From: Pseudomonas sp. HS6
GTDB lineage: Bacteria; Pseudomonadota; Gammaproteobacteria; Pseudomonadales; Pseudomonadaceae
Length of the DNA: 64,000 nt
Assembly (NCBI RefSeq): GCF_023375815.1
Contig: NZ_CP067412.1
Span: 4,030,001-4,094,000, forward strand
Reading direction: 5' to 3'
The position numbers and the translations under genes were made by a program. The notes beneath the pieces are model-generated. The model had not been told where the DNA came from. It made no database searches and saw only the letters and a list, made by a program, of their open reading frames with translations. Positions 46,722 to 57,244 of this stretch are shown in pieces (the stretch's first letter is position 1; every line of letters begins with the position of its first letter).

Positions 46722-47936
46722 ATGTCTGAATCTGCCGTTTATCCGATCAACCCGCCGGCCGCCCACCGGATCGCCGACGACGCCGAAGCCTTGCGCGTGG
46801 CGGCACAGGTCGCTGCCGTCTTGCAGGAACACGCCGCCGAGCGTGACCGCAACCGCGAAGTGCCCGCCGAAATCGTCGATCTGTATTCCAACAGTGGCCT
46901 GTGGGGCATCAGCGTGCCGAAGGAGTACGGTGGCGCGCAGGTGTCCTACGCCGTGCTGGCGCAGGTGATCGCGATCATTTCCGCCGCCGATCCCTCCCTC
47001 GGACAGATCCCGCAAAACCATTACTGCCTGCTCGAAGACATCCGCCTGCAAGGCACCCCGGCGCAGCAGGCGCACTTCTTTGAACTGGCGCTGCAAGGTC
47101 ATCGCTTCGCCAACGCGCTGTCGGAAACCGGCGGCAAGAACGTGCAGGATATTCAGGCAACCATCCGTCGTTATGGCGACGGCTTCGTGATCAACGGCCG
47201 CAAGGGTTATTGCACCGGTTCGCTCTACGCCCACTGGCTGGCGGTGCTGGCGCTGGATGAAGAACAGAAGGGCCAGTTGGCCTTTGTCGAGCGCGGCACG
47301 AAAGGGCTGGTGATCGTCGACGATTGGGACAGCATCGGCCAGCGCACCACCTCCAGTGGCACCGTGCTGGCGGAAGATCTTCAGGTGGCACCGTTCAATC
47401 TGTTCCCGACGTACCGTTCCTACGAAAGCCCGACCCTGGCCGGGCCTTTCGCCCAGTTGACCACCGCTGCCATCGACGCCGGCATTGCCCGGGCGGCGCT
47501 ACGCGACACCGTTGAGTTCGTCCGTCAGTTTGCCCGGCCATGGATCGACGCCGGTGTGGACAAGGCCAGCGAAGATCCGCTGACCATCATTCAGATCGGC
47601 GCACTGGAAATTCGTCTGGAAGCCGCCGAAGCCCTCCTCGAACGCGCCGGTTGGGCGCTCGACGCTGCACGCCTGGCACCGGACGAAGACAACGTCGCGC
47701 TGGCGTCCCTGGCCGTGGCCAGGGCCAAAGTGCTGACCACCGAAATCGCCATCGAGGCCAGCAACAAGTTGTTCGAACTGGGCGGCACCCGCTCGACCCT
47801 GAAGAAGCACAACTTCGACCGCCACTGGCGCAACGCCCGGGTCCACACCCTGCATGACCCGGTGCGCTGGAAGTACCACGTGGTCGGCAACTGGCTGCTC
47901 AACGGCGTCAAGCCACCGCGTCACGACTGGTCCTGA
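46722..47936 (+). CDS. sfnB: SfnB-family sulfur acquisition oxidoreductase
   Basis: This 404-residue protein has the acyl-CoA dehydrogenase fold used by FMN-dependent monooxygenases of the DszC/SfnB group. Visible segments include LWGISVPKEYGGAQVSY, NALSETGGKNVQD, DDWDSIGQRTTSSGTV and the C-terminal LGGTRSTLKKHNFDRHWRNARVHTLHDPVRWKYH. It is linked to dimethyl sulfide/sulfone and other organosulfur use under sulfate limitation; its exact reaction is not established. I chose ATG 46722, as the sigma-54 promoter lies 36 bases upstream and would exclude any longer reading. The next gene starts 2 bases after its stop. Confidence 0.85.
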   Translation: MSESAVYPINPPAAHRIADDAEALRVAAQVAAVLQEHAAERDRNREVPAEIVDLYSNSGLWGISVPKEYGGAQVSYAVLAQVIAIISAADPSLGQIPQNHYCLLEDIRLQGTPAQQAHFFELALQGHRFANALSETGGKNVQDIQATIRRYGDGFVINGRKGYCTGSLYAHWLAVLALDEEQKGQLAFVERGTKGLVIVDDWDSIGQRTTSSGTVLAEDLQVAPFNLFPTYRSYESPTLAGPFAQLTTAAIDAGIARAALRDTVEFVRQFARPWIDAGVDKASEDPLTIIQIGALEIRLEAAEALLERAGWALDAARLAPDEDNVALASLAVARAKVLTTEIAIEASNKLFELGGTRSTLKKHNFDRHWRNARVHTLHDPVRWKYHVVGNWLLNGVKPPRHDWS

Positions 47937-47938
47937 CC

Positions 47939-48604
47939 ATGGCCGAGTGGTTCAAACACCTTTACTGGGCCGACATCGCCCAGGCCTGTCTCGACACCTT
48001 GAGCATGCTTGGCGCGGCGCTGCTGTTCACGGTGTTGCTGGGATTGCCGCTGGGGCTGCTGCTGTTTCTCACCGGCAAGCGCCAGTTGCATGAAACGGTC
48101 GGCGTGTATCGAGTGCTGTCGGTGATCGTGAACATGCTGCGTTCGTTGCCGTTCATCATTTTGCTGATCGTGCTGATTCCGCTGACCACGCTGCTGGTGG
48201 GCACTTCGCTGGGCGTGCCCGGGACCATTCCGCCGCTGGTCGTCGGCTGCACACCGTTCTTTGCGCGGCTGGTGGAAACCGCGTTGCGCGAAGTCGATCG
48301 CGGCGTGGTCGAGGCAACCCAGGCCATGGGCGCCAACACCTGGCAGATCATTCGCCACACGCTGTTGCCTGAAGCCCGCGGTGGATTGCTCGCAGCGGTG
48401 ACGGTCACCGCCATCGTGCTGGTGGATTACACGGCGATGGCCGGCGTGATCGGTGGCGGCGGGCTCGGCGATCTGGCGATCCGCTACGGCTATCAACGGT
48501 TTCAGACTGACGTGATGGTGGTCACGGTGGTGTTGCTGCTGATTCTGGTGCAGGCCCTGCAAATGACCGGCGACCGACTGGTGGCGCACTTCAGCCGACG
48601 CTGA
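47939..48604 (+). CDS. MetI-type ABC transporter permease
   Basis: This 221-residue permease has five to six membrane helices and the BPD_transp_1 loop EAARAMGANTWQIIR-like segment (EATQAMGANTWQIIRHTLLPEA), as in the methionine permease MetI. It sits 2 bases after sfnB and 73 bases before a MetQ-type binding protein. No MetN-type ATPase is encoded next to it, so the pair must borrow an ATPase from elsewhere. In this setting the cargo is probably methionine or another organosulfur compound. Confidence 0.82.
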   Translation: MAEWFKHLYWADIAQACLDTLSMLGAALLFTVLLGLPLGLLLFLTGKRQLHETVGVYRVLSVIVNMLRSLPFIILLIVLIPLTTLLVGTSLGVPGTIPPLVVGCTPFFARLVETALREVDRGVVEATQAMGANTWQIIRHTLLPEARGGLLAAVTVTAIVLVDYTAMAGVIGGGGLGDLAIRYGYQRFQTDVMVVTVVLLLILVQALQMTGDRLVAHFSRR

Positions 48605-48677
48605 CAGAGAAGTTCAACCCATAAAAGGCCCCACGTTCACCCCACGACGGCCACTCAAATCTGCCTTGGAGCACAAC

Positions 48678-49448
48678 ATGAAAAAGACCCTGGCCGTTCT
48701 GGCTGCCGTTCTGTCGTTCGGCGCTCACGCCAACGAAAAACTGATTGTCGGTGCCACCCCGGTGCCGCACGCGGAAATCCTCGAGTTCGTCAAACCGACC
48801 TTGGCCAAAGAAGGCGTGGATCTGGACATCAAGGTCTTCACCGACTTCATCCAGCCCAACCAGCAACTGGCGCTGAAAAACCTCGACGCCAACTACTACC
48901 AGTACCGGCCGTTTCTCGATGACTTCAACAAGACACGCCACACCAATCTGGTGCCGGTAGTCGGTGTGCACATCGAACCGTTCGGTGCCTACTCGACCAA
49001 GATCAAGAACATCTCGGAGCTGAAGGATGGCGCCAGCGTGTCGATCCCCAACGACCCGGTGAACACCGGTCGGGCCCTGGTGCTGCTGCATGAGGCGGGG
49101 CTGATCAAGCTCAAGGATCCGAGCAACACCCTGGCCACCCAACGCGACATCGTTGAAAATCCCAAGCACCTGAAAATCCGCGAGCTGGAAGGCGCATTGC
49201 TGGCTCGTTCGGTGAGTCAGGTGGATCTGGCATTCGTTTTCGCCAACTACGCGCTGGAAGCCGGGATCGACACCAACAGCGCGCTGATCGTCGAGAAGGG
49301 CAAGAGCCTGTACATCGAGTTCCTGGTCGCGCGTCCCGACAACATCAACGACCCGGGCCTGCAGAAACTGGCCAAGGCATTGAACTCCGATGAAGTGCGT
49401 CAGTTCATTTTGACTCGCTACAAAGGGCAGATTGCGCCGGGCTTCTGA
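48678..49448 (+). CDS. MetQ-type periplasmic binding protein
   Basis: This 256-residue NlpA/MetQ family protein has a signal peptide cleaved after AHA (near residue 19). There is no lipobox cysteine, so unlike many MetQ proteins it should be free in the periplasm. Family segments include VGATPVPHAEILEFVKP, YYQYRPFLDDFN, VSIPNDPVNTGRALVLL and VDLAFVFANYALEAG. It works with the permease just upstream. GGAG precedes ATG 48678. Confidence 0.85.
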   Translation: MKKTLAVLAAVLSFGAHANEKLIVGATPVPHAEILEFVKPTLAKEGVDLDIKVFTDFIQPNQQLALKNLDANYYQYRPFLDDFNKTRHTNLVPVVGVHIEPFGAYSTKIKNISELKDGASVSIPNDPVNTGRALVLLHEAGLIKLKDPSNTLATQRDIVENPKHLKIRELEGALLARSVSQVDLAFVFANYALEAGIDTNSALIVEKGKSLYIEFLVARPDNINDPGLQKLAKALNSDEVRQFILTRYKGQIAPGF

Positions 49449-49458
49449 TGGATTGAAC

Positions 49459-49487
49459 TGAGGGTTTCCATGACATGGGAGCCCTCA
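49459..49487. terminator. Hairpin between metQ-type gene and soxR
   Basis: TGAGGGTTTCCATG (49459-49472) pairs with CATGGGAGCCCTCA (49474-49487) across 14 positions with two G-U pairs. It ends inside the soxR stop codon. A strong T run is lacking, so it is only a probable bidirectional terminator. Confidence 0.45.
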
Positions 49488-49943
49488 CTTGGGAACGTCG
49501 AGAAAGTGCGCTCCCGGCCCCTGTTCACCCAGCACATCCCCCTGATTGCGCAGCGGGCAGGCTTCCATCGACAGACAGCCGCAACCGATGCAACCGGTCA
49601 GTCGATCACGCAGCAGCATCAATTGATTGATCCGCTCGTCCAGCTCCCGCCGCCACTGTTCCGATAGTACTTTCCAGTCCGCCGCCGTCGGCGCGCGGTT
49701 GTCCGGCAACTGTTTCAACGCCTGGCCGATTTCCGCCAGCGGAATCCCCAGCCGTTGCGCAACCTTGATCAACGCCACCCGCCGTAGCACTTCCCGTGGA
49801 TAGCGCCGCTGGTTGCCGGCATTGCGCTGGCTCTTGATCAAGCCTTTGGATTCATAGAAATGCAGGGCAGTGACGGCCACGCCGCTGCGGGCCGCGACTT
49901 CGCCGACGGTGAGTTGCTTGTGCACATTTTCTGCAGTGATCAT
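49485..49943 (-). CDS. soxR: Redox-sensitive transcriptional activator SoxR
   Basis: This 152-residue MerR-family regulator has its DNA-binding helix-turn-helix at residues 11-50 ([26 protein letters not shown]). A dimerisation helix and the [2Fe-2S] cysteine cluster [12 protein letters not shown] (C-x2-C-x-C-x5-C) follow near residue 117. Redox-cycling compounds oxidise the cluster and switch on targets. Pseudomonads lack SoxS, so SoxR acts directly, and the divergent monooxygenase gene with a SoxR box between them fits that. A MerR-type ancestor without sulfur cluster is excluded by the four cysteines. Confidence 0.93.
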   Translation of the reverse strand: MITAENVHKQLTVGEVAARSGVAVTALHFYESKGLIKSQRNAGNQRRYPREVLRRVALIKVAQRLGIPLAEIGQALKQLPDNRAPTAADWKVLSEQWRRELDERINQLMLLRDRLTGCIGCGCLSMEACPLRNQGDVLGEQGPGAHFLDVPK

Positions 49944-49960
49944 TTGCCAATTGCCCCTTG

Positions 49961-49980
49961 ACCTCTAGTTAAGTCGAGGT
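49961..49980. promoter_or_regulatory. SoxR box between soxR and the monooxygenase gene
   Basis: ACCTCTAGTTAAGTCGAGGT is a 20-base interrupted palindrome with the arms ACCTC/GAGGT and central TTAA, matching the pseudomonad SoxR operator style. It overlaps the expected promoter of the gene at 50034. Confidence 0.8.
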
Positions 49981-50033
49981 TTTACCCTGCAGGCCTTCGA
50001 ATCGCAAGATTCGTCTGACAGAGTGGGGATGTC

Positions 50034-50395
50034 ATGCAAGCACCAGCGAAAAACCGCAGCTTTACCCAATTGATCGAATTTGAAATCGAGCCGGGCCAAC
50101 AACCGGCGCTGGTCTCGGCGTTGACCGTACAGACCGAGCGTCTGGCCCAGCGCTATGCCGGTTTCGTCAGCGCCAGCGTCCAGGCCAGCGACGATGGCCG
50201 GCGTGTGCTGGGTTTCCTGCAGTGGCAGTCCCGCGAAGCAGGGGAGGCGGCGTTCCAGAGTTTCGAAACCGGCGAACAGGACTTCTGGCAGTTGATCCGC
50301 ACCCATCAGGCGCGAACCGTGACCTTCGGTTCATTCCAGGTGCTGAGCAGCATCGCCCGCAGTCACGACGATGGTTTGCACTGCCAGTTGGTGGG

Positions 50396-50399
<4 letters not shown>
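50034..50399 (+). CDS. Antibiotic biosynthesis monooxygenase (ABM) domain protein
   Basis: This 121-residue protein has a single ABM-type ferredoxin-like domain (TQLIEFEIEPGQQPALVSAL, then GFVSASVQASDDGRRVLGFLQWQSREAGEAAF). Small ABM proteins oxidise quinone-like aromatics without a cofactor or act in redox defence. It is divergent from soxR with a SoxR box between, like PA2274 in P. aeruginosa, a known SoxR target. Its TAG stop overlaps the sfnR stop on the other strand (shared CTAG). Confidence 0.8.
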
Positions 50400-51499
<1,100 letters not shown>

Positions 51500-51522
51500 G
51501 GGTCTCGCTCCACGAAAGGAAA

Positions 51523-52710
51523 TCAGGAATAGAACGTCGGCACCGGCCGGGCCTGGTTCAGCGCCCAGTCGCCCAGCTCGTGGAGTTTGTAATCCAGCGG
51601 GTCGTGCAGGGTTTGCGTGCGCAGGTTGCGCCAGTGTCGGTCGAGACGCAGCGACGCGTGGGTCGAACGGGCGCCGGTGACTTCGAACAGTCGGCTGCAG
51701 ATCTCCAGGCCCTGACGGCTGGCGGCAACCTTGGCCGTGGCAATCGCTGTGGCCAGGTGACCGCGCTCTTCGACGCTGAGGTTCGGGCCTTTGGCCCAGG
51801 CCTCGTCGAGCAACGAGGCCGCGCGTTCCACCAGCAGACGGATGCCTTCGAGGGCGACCCAGAACTCGCCGTAATGGGCCAGCACATAAGGATCTTCGCG
51901 CACCTCGCGCACCGAGGATTTGTGCCAGACGCGGGTTTCGCTGAGGGTGTATTGCCGTGCCTCTTCAAAAGCACCCTCGGCGATGCCGAGAAACATGTGG
52001 GTGAACGTCAGTTGCGCGATCAATGGGCGCAAGCAAGCGAACGGGGTACTCAGCGGACCCGGATCCAGTAGCAGTTCCGATTCCTCCACCCGTACCCGTT
52101 CGAACGTGGCGCTGCCGCTGTCAGTCTGGCGCTGGCCGATGTTGTTCCAGTCGTTGTGCAGGGTGATGCCGCTGCGGCCGCTGGGGATCGCCGCGATCAG
52201 CAGTTTGCCGCCGCTGCTTTCGTCCACCGCCGAGGCAATCAGCATTTGCGAATCGCTGGCGCCGGAGCAGAAGCTTTTCTTGCCGGAAAACTCGCGCCAG
52301 CCACCCAGGTCCTTGACCACGGTGCGGGTGTCCAGCGGATTGAGCGCGTTGCCCCAGAACCAGTTCTGCCGCGCGGTCTGTTCGAACCACGGTTGCCATT
52401 GTTCGGGACGGGAAAACAGCCGTACGGTGGCGAGCATCAAATGATGAAAACCGAAGACGTGGGCGATCGAGCTGTCGACCTTGGCGAACTCGCGCACGAC
52501 TTCCAGGGTTTCGCTCCAGCGCGCGCCGAGGCCGCCGTAACGGGTGGGAATGCTCAGGGCCAGCAGACCGCTGTCGCGCAAGGCGTCGCGTTCAGCTTTT
52601 GGTGTGCCGCCGCGCTCGTCGCGCTCGACGGCGGTCAGGGCAAATTCGGCGGCCAGTTGGCGGGCGGTCTGCAAGGGAGAGATCAGGGTGCTTTGCGGTT
52701 TGGCGGTCAC
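51523..52710 (-). CDS. msuC: FMNH2-dependent methanesulfinate monooxygenase (MsuC type)
   Basis: The product is a 395-residue acyl-CoA-dehydrogenase-fold flavin monooxygenase of the DszC/SfnC group. Segments include [51 protein letters not shown] and the C-terminal [40 protein letters not shown]. MsuC oxidises methanesulfinate to methanesulfonate, the substrate of MsuD, with reduced flavin from MsuE. I chose GTG 52710: GAGGAAG lies 6 bases upstream and this start falls 10 bases after the msuD stop. The longer ATG reading overlaps msuD by 29 bases. Confidence 0.83.
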   Translation of the reverse strand: MTAKPQSTLISPLQTARQLAAEFALTAVERDERGGTPKAERDALRDSGLLALSIPTRYGGLGARWSETLEVVREFAKVDSSIAHVFGFHHLMLATVRLFSRPEQWQPWFEQTARQNWFWGNALNPLDTRTVVKDLGGWREFSGKKSFCSGASDSQMLIASAVDESSGGKLLIAAIPSGRSGITLHNDWNNIGQRQTDSGSATFERVRVEESELLLDPGPLSTPFACLRPLIAQLTFTHMFLGIAEGAFEEARQYTLSETRVWHKSSVREVREDPYVLAHYGEFWVALEGIRLLVERAASLLDEAWAKGPNLSVEERGHLATAIATAKVAASRQGLEICSRLFEVTGARSTHASLRLDRHWRNLRTQTLHDPLDYKLHELGDWALNQARPVPTFYS

Positions 52711-52720
52711 TCGGTCTTCC

Positions 52721-53866
52721 TCAGGCGTTGGCTTTGGCGGGCAGTACATCGTTGGCGATCATTTCGCCGAACGGCCCGGTGAGGTTGGTCACGCCGCGTC
52801 CGGCCAGACTTGCATACGGTTCGGGCAACAGCGGGAACACCAGCTCGGCAAAGCGGTAGGCCTCTTCGAGATGCGGGTAACCGGAGAAGATGAAGCTCTC
52901 GATGCCGAGATCTGCGTATTCCTTGATTCGCGCCGCCACTTGTTGCGGATCGCCGACCAGTGCGGTGCCGGCACCGCCGCGCACCAGGCCGACGCCGGCC
53001 CACAGGTTGGGGGCGATTTCCAGGTTGTCGCGGCGCCCGTCGTGCAAAGCAGCCATGCGCCGCTGGCCTTCGGAGTCGAAGCGCGAGAAGGATTTCTGCG
53101 CGGCCTCGATGGTTTCGTCGCTGATGTGCTCGATCAGTTTGTCGGCGGCTTTCCAGGCTTCTTCGGCGGTCTCGCGCACGATCACATGCAGGCGAATGCC
53201 GAACTTCACCTTGCGTCCGTGACGGGCTGCGCGCTCACGTACATCGGCGAGTTTCTCGGCGACGGCGGCCGGTGGTTCGCCCCAGGTCAGGTACACGTCG
53301 ACCTGCTCGGCGGCCAGATCGTGGGCCGCGTCGGAGGAACCGCCGAAGTACAGCGGCGGATAAGGTTTCTGCACCGGCGGATAGAGTGCCTTGGCGTTCT
53401 GCACCTTCAGGTGTTTGCCTTCGAAATCCACCGCCTCGCCTTGCAACACGCGGCGCCAGATCTTGAGGAATTCGTCGGTGACTTCGTAGCGTTCGCTGTG
53501 GCTGAGGAAACTGCCGTCGCCACGGTTCTCGTCCGGGTCACCGCCGGTCACGACGTTGATCAGCAAGCGGCCATTGGACAGTCGATCAAGGGTTGCGGCC
53601 ATGCGCGCCGAAACGGTCGGCGAGATGATCCCCGGACGGATCGCCACCAGATAACGCAGGCGTTCGGTCAGCGGCACCAGCGCCGAGGCGATCACCCACG
53701 AATCTTCGCAGGAACGCCCGGTGGGAATCAGCACGCCGTGGTAACCGAGGCTGTCAGCGGCTTGCGCCACTTGTTTCAGGTAGTTGAGGGTGACCGGGCG
53801 CGCGCCTTGGGTGGTGCCCAGATAGTGACCGTCGCCGTGGGTCGGGAGGAACCAGAAAACATCCAT
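52721..53866 (-). CDS. msuD: FMNH2-dependent methanesulfonate monooxygenase
   Basis: This 381-residue luciferase-like monooxygenase of the SsuD/MsuD family cleaves alkanesulfonates to aldehyde and sulfite. Characteristic segments are [15 protein letters not shown] at the start, [17 protein letters not shown] and [23 protein letters not shown]. MsuD prefers methanesulfonate, SsuD longer chains; the adjacent msuE and msuC support MsuD. It starts 10 bases after the msuE stop. Confidence 0.88.
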   Translation of the reverse strand: MDVFWFLPTHGDGHYLGTTQGARPVTLNYLKQVAQAADSLGYHGVLIPTGRSCEDSWVIASALVPLTERLRYLVAIRPGIISPTVSARMAATLDRLSNGRLLINVVTGGDPDENRGDGSFLSHSERYEVTDEFLKIWRRVLQGEAVDFEGKHLKVQNAKALYPPVQKPYPPLYFGGSSDAAHDLAAEQVDVYLTWGEPPAAVAEKLADVRERAARHGRKVKFGIRLHVIVRETAEEAWKAADKLIEHISDETIEAAQKSFSRFDSEGQRRMAALHDGRRDNLEIAPNLWAGVGLVRGGAGTALVGDPQQVAARIKEYADLGIESFIFSGYPHLEEAYRFAELVFPLLPEPYASLAGRGVTNLTGPFGEMIANDVLPAKANA

Positions 53867-53876
53867 GAACAGCTCC

Positions 53877-54440
53877 TCAGGCGATTTTCAGCAAAGGTTT
53901 GATGTGTGTGCCGAACAGCGGCGCGGCGCGTTCGGCGGCCAGACGGATGCGCGCCTTGAGCGGTTCGCTGGTGATCTGGTAGTCGGCGAAATCGGCTTCG
54001 GTGGCGTACACACCGATCGGCAGGGTCACGGCCTGGAAGAAACTGAACAGCGGGCGCAACTGATGATCGAGGACCAGCGCATGACGTTCACTGCCACCGG
54101 TGGCGGCAAGCAGTACAGGGGTGTCGATCAGCGCATTGAGATCGATCAGGTCGAACAAGTGCTTTAGCAGCCCCGGATAGGAACCGCGATATACCGGCGC
54201 CGCGACGATCAACAGGTCAGCCTGTTCGATGGCTTGCAACTCGGCTTCGATCTCGGCCGGAAGTTCCTGACGGGACAACGCGGCGCCGAGCGGGCGGGCG
54301 ATGTCACCGAGTTCGATCAGATGACTCTCGACCGGCAAGTGCCCGGACAATTCGGTCAGCAGGGCCTGGGTCAGCACCAGGGTGCGGGACGGACGCCAGG
54401 TTCCGCCGGACAGGGCGACGACTTTCAGTGGACGCGACAT
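53877..54440 (-). CDS. msuE: NADH-dependent FMN reductase MsuE
   Basis: This 187-residue flavodoxin-like NAD(P)H:FMN reductase has the flavin-phosphate loop [11 protein letters not shown] and the [17 protein letters not shown] and [12 protein letters not shown] loops. It supplies FMNH2 to MsuD and MsuC. ATG 54440 (AGGAA upstream) starts the conserved fold. A longer in-frame reading to 54566 is rejected because it would span the sigma-54 promoter at 54496-54512. It is the first gene of msuE-msuD-msuC-sfnR. Confidence 0.88.
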   Translation of the reverse strand: MSRPLKVVALSGGTWRPSRTLVLTQALLTELSGHLPVESHLIELGDIARPLGAALSRQELPAEIEAELQAIEQADLLIVAAPVYRGSYPGLLKHLFDLIDLNALIDTPVLLAATGGSERHALVLDHQLRPLFSFFQAVTLPIGVYATEADFADYQITSEPLKARIRLAAERAAPLFGTHIKPLLKIA

Positions 54441-54495
54441 GGTCAGTTCCTTTTTCAACAGTTGCTCGGCGAGCAGTGAGTAGTCACCGGAGTAG

Positions 54496-54512
54496 AGCAA
54501 GCGCTGTACCAA
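54496..54512 (-). promoter_or_regulatory. Sigma-54 promoter of the msu operon
   Basis: On the minus strand TTGGTACAGCGCTTGCT matches the YTGGCACG-N4-TTGCW consensus, with GG at -24 and GC at -12 intact and two changes in the -24 block. Transcription would start about 45 bases before the msuE ATG. Confidence 0.75.
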
Positions 54513-54609
54513 TTCCTGTAAGGCCCGTATTCCGGGGTTTTTAGCGTTGTCGGGGGCTGTGCTCATGTGACTTTCAGGCCGGTTTGTTGAACCGCTGTTG
54601 CCTGGGAAA

Positions 54610-54627
54610 CAGTTGCTGGAGCAACAG
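54610..54627. promoter_or_regulatory. Possible SfnR upstream activating site
   Basis: GTTGCT-GG-AGCAAC (54612-54625) is an inverted repeat about 100 bases upstream of the msu -24 element, the usual distance for an enhancer-binding protein. A related CTGTTGC half lies near 54592, and AGCAACAG recurs upstream of the sfnB promoter near 46592. I see nothing else in the remainder of the 54441-54828 gap. Confidence 0.45.
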
Positions 54628-54828
54628 TGCCGAACGCGATGAAGGATTTATAAAGGCTGACTGTTATTCCGTAAAAGATTGTTAATTGATATTGATAGAT
54701 CTTTTGTGAATATTGGCGCCTGACCCGCTCGAATCCTGATAGCCACTATTGAGAGCGTTGATTTCTGCCGAAGCGTGCCCGGGCGTAGCCTTTCTCCATC
54801 GACCCACACTGCTCGCCAGGACGCTCCC

Positions 54829-55098
54829 ATGAATCGTTTACTGACTGTTTCCCTGATGCTCGCTGTCTCTGTTCTCGCCGGTTGCGCGAGCCACGTATCC
54901 CCGGAACTGCGTCCTTACACGGTGGAAGAAACCCGCGAACTGGCGCTGGAAAGCCTGAACCGCAGCGGCTTGTCGTTCGAGGAATACCACGCGAAGAAAG
55001 CCCTACTGCTCGGCCAGCCGCAGAAGACTTTCGGGTTTGATAACAAGGGTGAAATGAGTGCGGAGCGGACCATACAGCTGCACGGTCGTCCTAGCTGA
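54829..55098 (+). CDS. Small lipoprotein, function unknown
   Basis: This 89-residue protein has a lipoprotein signal: a hydrophobic SLMLAVSVLAGC with the lipobox cysteine at residue 21. The mature part is a short helical, charged segment (VEETRELALESLNRSGLSFEEYHAKKALLLG). No family function is known to me. It stands alone between the msu operon and a LysE gene. Confidence 0.75.
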   Translation: MNRLLTVSLMLAVSVLAGCASHVSPELRPYTVEETRELALESLNRSGLSFEEYHAKKALLLGQPQKTFGFDNKGEMSAERTIQLHGRPS

Positions 55099-55199
55099 TC
55101 CGCAACTGTACTGCTTGAAGTTTTACCCAACTGTCCGTGGGTTTGCACGGCGCCGTGGGATAGGGTCAACACCTGAATGACCCTGACGGACTGCCTGCC

Positions 55200-55814
55200 A
55201 TGACCCTCTCGATCGACCTGTTGCTGGGCTTTGCCCTGTTTGCGCTTGTCACCTCGATTACACCGGGGCCGAACAACACCATGTTGCTGGCATCGGGCGT
55301 GAATTTCGGCTTTCACCGCACCATTCCCCATATGCTTGGCATTACCTGCGGTTTCTTCGTGCTGGTGGTGGCAGTGGGTTTCGGGCTGGGCGCGGTGTTT
55401 CAGACTTATCCGCTGCTTTATACGGTTCTGCGTTACGTCGGCGCGGCGTACTTGCTGTACCTGGCGTGGAAAATCGCTCACTCCGGCCCGGTCGGCGAAA
55501 GTGAGTCAGGCGAGGCGAAGCCGATCAGCTACCTCGGCGCGGCAGCTTTTCAGTGGGTCAATCCCAAGGCGTGGATCATGGCCATTGGTGCCATCAGCAC
55601 CTACACGCCGATGCAGGGTTACTTCACCAATGTGATCGTGATCGCGGCAGTGTTCGCCGTCATCAACCTGCCGAGTGTCGGCGTCTGGGCGGCGTGCGGC
55701 ACCTTGCTGCGCAATGTGCTCAAGGATCGTCGCTGGTTGCGGGTGTTCAACTGGGGCATGGCGGCGCTGCTGGTGATTTCGCTGTATCCGTTACTCCTTG
55801 AAAGCTTTAGCTGA
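55200..55814 (+). CDS. LysE-family amino-acid exporter
   Basis: This 204-residue membrane protein has about six helices. The N-terminal ITPGPNNTMLLASGVNFGF motif is diagnostic of the LysE/RhtB family, as is FQWVNPKAWIMAIGAIS in the middle. Members export amino acids or homoserine lactone-like compounds by proton antiport. Substrate unknown. No adjacent regulator is visible. Confidence 0.85.
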   Translation: MTLSIDLLLGFALFALVTSITPGPNNTMLLASGVNFGFHRTIPHMLGITCGFFVLVVAVGFGLGAVFQTYPLLYTVLRYVGAAYLLYLAWKIAHSGPVGESESGEAKPISYLGAAAFQWVNPKAWIMAIGAISTYTPMQGYFTNVIVIAAVFAVINLPSVGVWAACGTLLRNVLKDRRWLRVFNWGMAALLVISLYPLLLESFS

Positions 55815-56020
55815 CGCAGTGCTACAACCGCCGGCCCGATGCCTGTTAAAGTCGCGTTCAGGAGCGTTCCTACGCACTTTTAAATGAAGCCCTACTTCTT
55901 TAACGGCATCCGATCAGGTATTGATGACGCTCTCGAACCCGGGCGCAGCTCACAAGGCTGCGCCGTGCCGTTTGTAGACACGAGCTTCCTGATCCCGGAA
56001 CACGCTCTGCGAGTCTTTTT

Positions 56021-57187
56021 ATGAATGAACGTCCGCTGTATTTCGATTACGCCGCCACCACCCCGGTGGACGAGCGGGTCATCAAGGTGATGGTCGAGTG
56101 TCTGGGGTTCAACGGTAACTTCGGCAACCCGGCTTCCAGTTCCCACGCCTTCGGCCAGCAGGCACGAAAAACCGTCGAGAACGCCCGGCAGCAAGTGGCC
56201 GACCTGGTCGGCGCCCAGGCGCAACAGATTGTCTGGACTTCCGGTGCGACTGAGTCCAACAACCTCGCCCTCAAAGGCGTGGCGCAGGCCCGTGGTGTGT
56301 CCGGCGGGCACATCATCACCAGTCAGATTGAACACAAAGCCATCCTCGACACCGCCCGGCAATTGCAGGACGCCGGTGTCGCCGTGACCTATCTGGTGCC
56401 GGACGCCGAGGGCCTGATCACGCCGCAAGCAGTCAGCGAAGCGATGCGCGACGACACCTTTCTGGTGTCGCTGATGCTGGTCAACAACGAACTCGGCACC
56501 GTCAACGACATCCCGGCCATCGGCGAAGTGGTGCGTGGACGCGGGGCGCTATTCCACGTCGATGCGGCCCAGGGCGCCGGCAAGGTCGCGATCGATCTGG
56601 CGCAATGGCCGGTGGACCTGATGTCGTTCTCGGCACACAAGCTCTATGGCCCCAAAGGGATCGGCGCGCTGTACGTCGGCCCACGTGCGCAACAGCGCTT
56701 GCAGGCGCAGATTCACGGTGGCGGCCACGAGGGCGGCTTGCGTTCCGGTACGCTGGCGACGCATCAGATCGCTGCCATGGGCTCGGCATTTGCCCTGGCC
56801 GCTGAAGCCTTTGAAGGCGAGAAGAAAACCATCGTCGCGTTGCGCGATCGACTGCTCGGACAACTGTTGAGCCTGCCCGGCGTGCGCCTCAATGGCAGCA
56901 GCACTCAACGTATTCCGCACACCCTGAGCCTGACCTTCAGTGAAGGCGAGTTCAACCCGGCTGCGCTGAGCCATTCGATCGCGTTTTCCGCGACCTCGGC
57001 CTGCAACTCCGCCAGCAACACACCGTCTCACGTGCTACTGGCATTGGGGCACGATGCGCATTTGGCCGGCCGCACCATTCGTCTGAGCCTCGGCCGTTTC
57101 ACTACCGCCGAAGACATCGACAACGCTGTAGATCTGATCAAGACCGCCTGCGCCAGTGCTCCGGCATTCTGGGCGACAGGGCTTTAA
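56021..57187 (+). CDS. Cysteine desulfurase-like class V aminotransferase
   Basis: This 388-residue PLP enzyme is similar to IscS/NifS. The PLP lysine is K207 in [13 protein letters not shown], the PLP contact HVDAAQ is in [13 protein letters not shown], and the catalytic cysteine is C328 in [21 protein letters not shown]. These allow sulfur removal from cysteine as a persulfide. It is an additional copy type, without iscU or other cluster-assembly genes beside it, so its sulfur acceptor is unclear. A GC-rich hairpin (55942-55964) lies in the leader. Confidence 0.83.
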   Translation: MNERPLYFDYAATTPVDERVIKVMVECLGFNGNFGNPASSSHAFGQQARKTVENARQQVADLVGAQAQQIVWTSGATESNNLALKGVAQARGVSGGHIITSQIEHKAILDTARQLQDAGVAVTYLVPDAEGLITPQAVSEAMRDDTFLVSLMLVNNELGTVNDIPAIGEVVRGRGALFHVDAAQGAGKVAIDLAQWPVDLMSFSAHKLYGPKGIGALYVGPRAQQRLQAQIHGGGHEGGLRSGTLATHQIAAMGSAFALAAEAFEGEKKTIVALRDRLLGQLLSLPGVRLNGSSTQRIPHTLSLTFSEGEFNPAALSHSIAFSATSACNSASNTPSHVLLALGHDAHLAGRTIRLSLGRFTTAEDIDNAVDLIKTACASAPAFWATGL

Positions 57188-57244
57188 CGAGCCGGCTTCG
57201 AACGGCACCGAACAATAACGATGAAGTGATTGGCAGGAGACACG

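Noticed and set aside
54441..54566. N-terminal extension of msuE by 42 codons
   Set aside because: The extension spans the sigma-54 promoter at 54496-54512 and precedes the conserved start of the flavin reductase fold, which has its own ribosome site.
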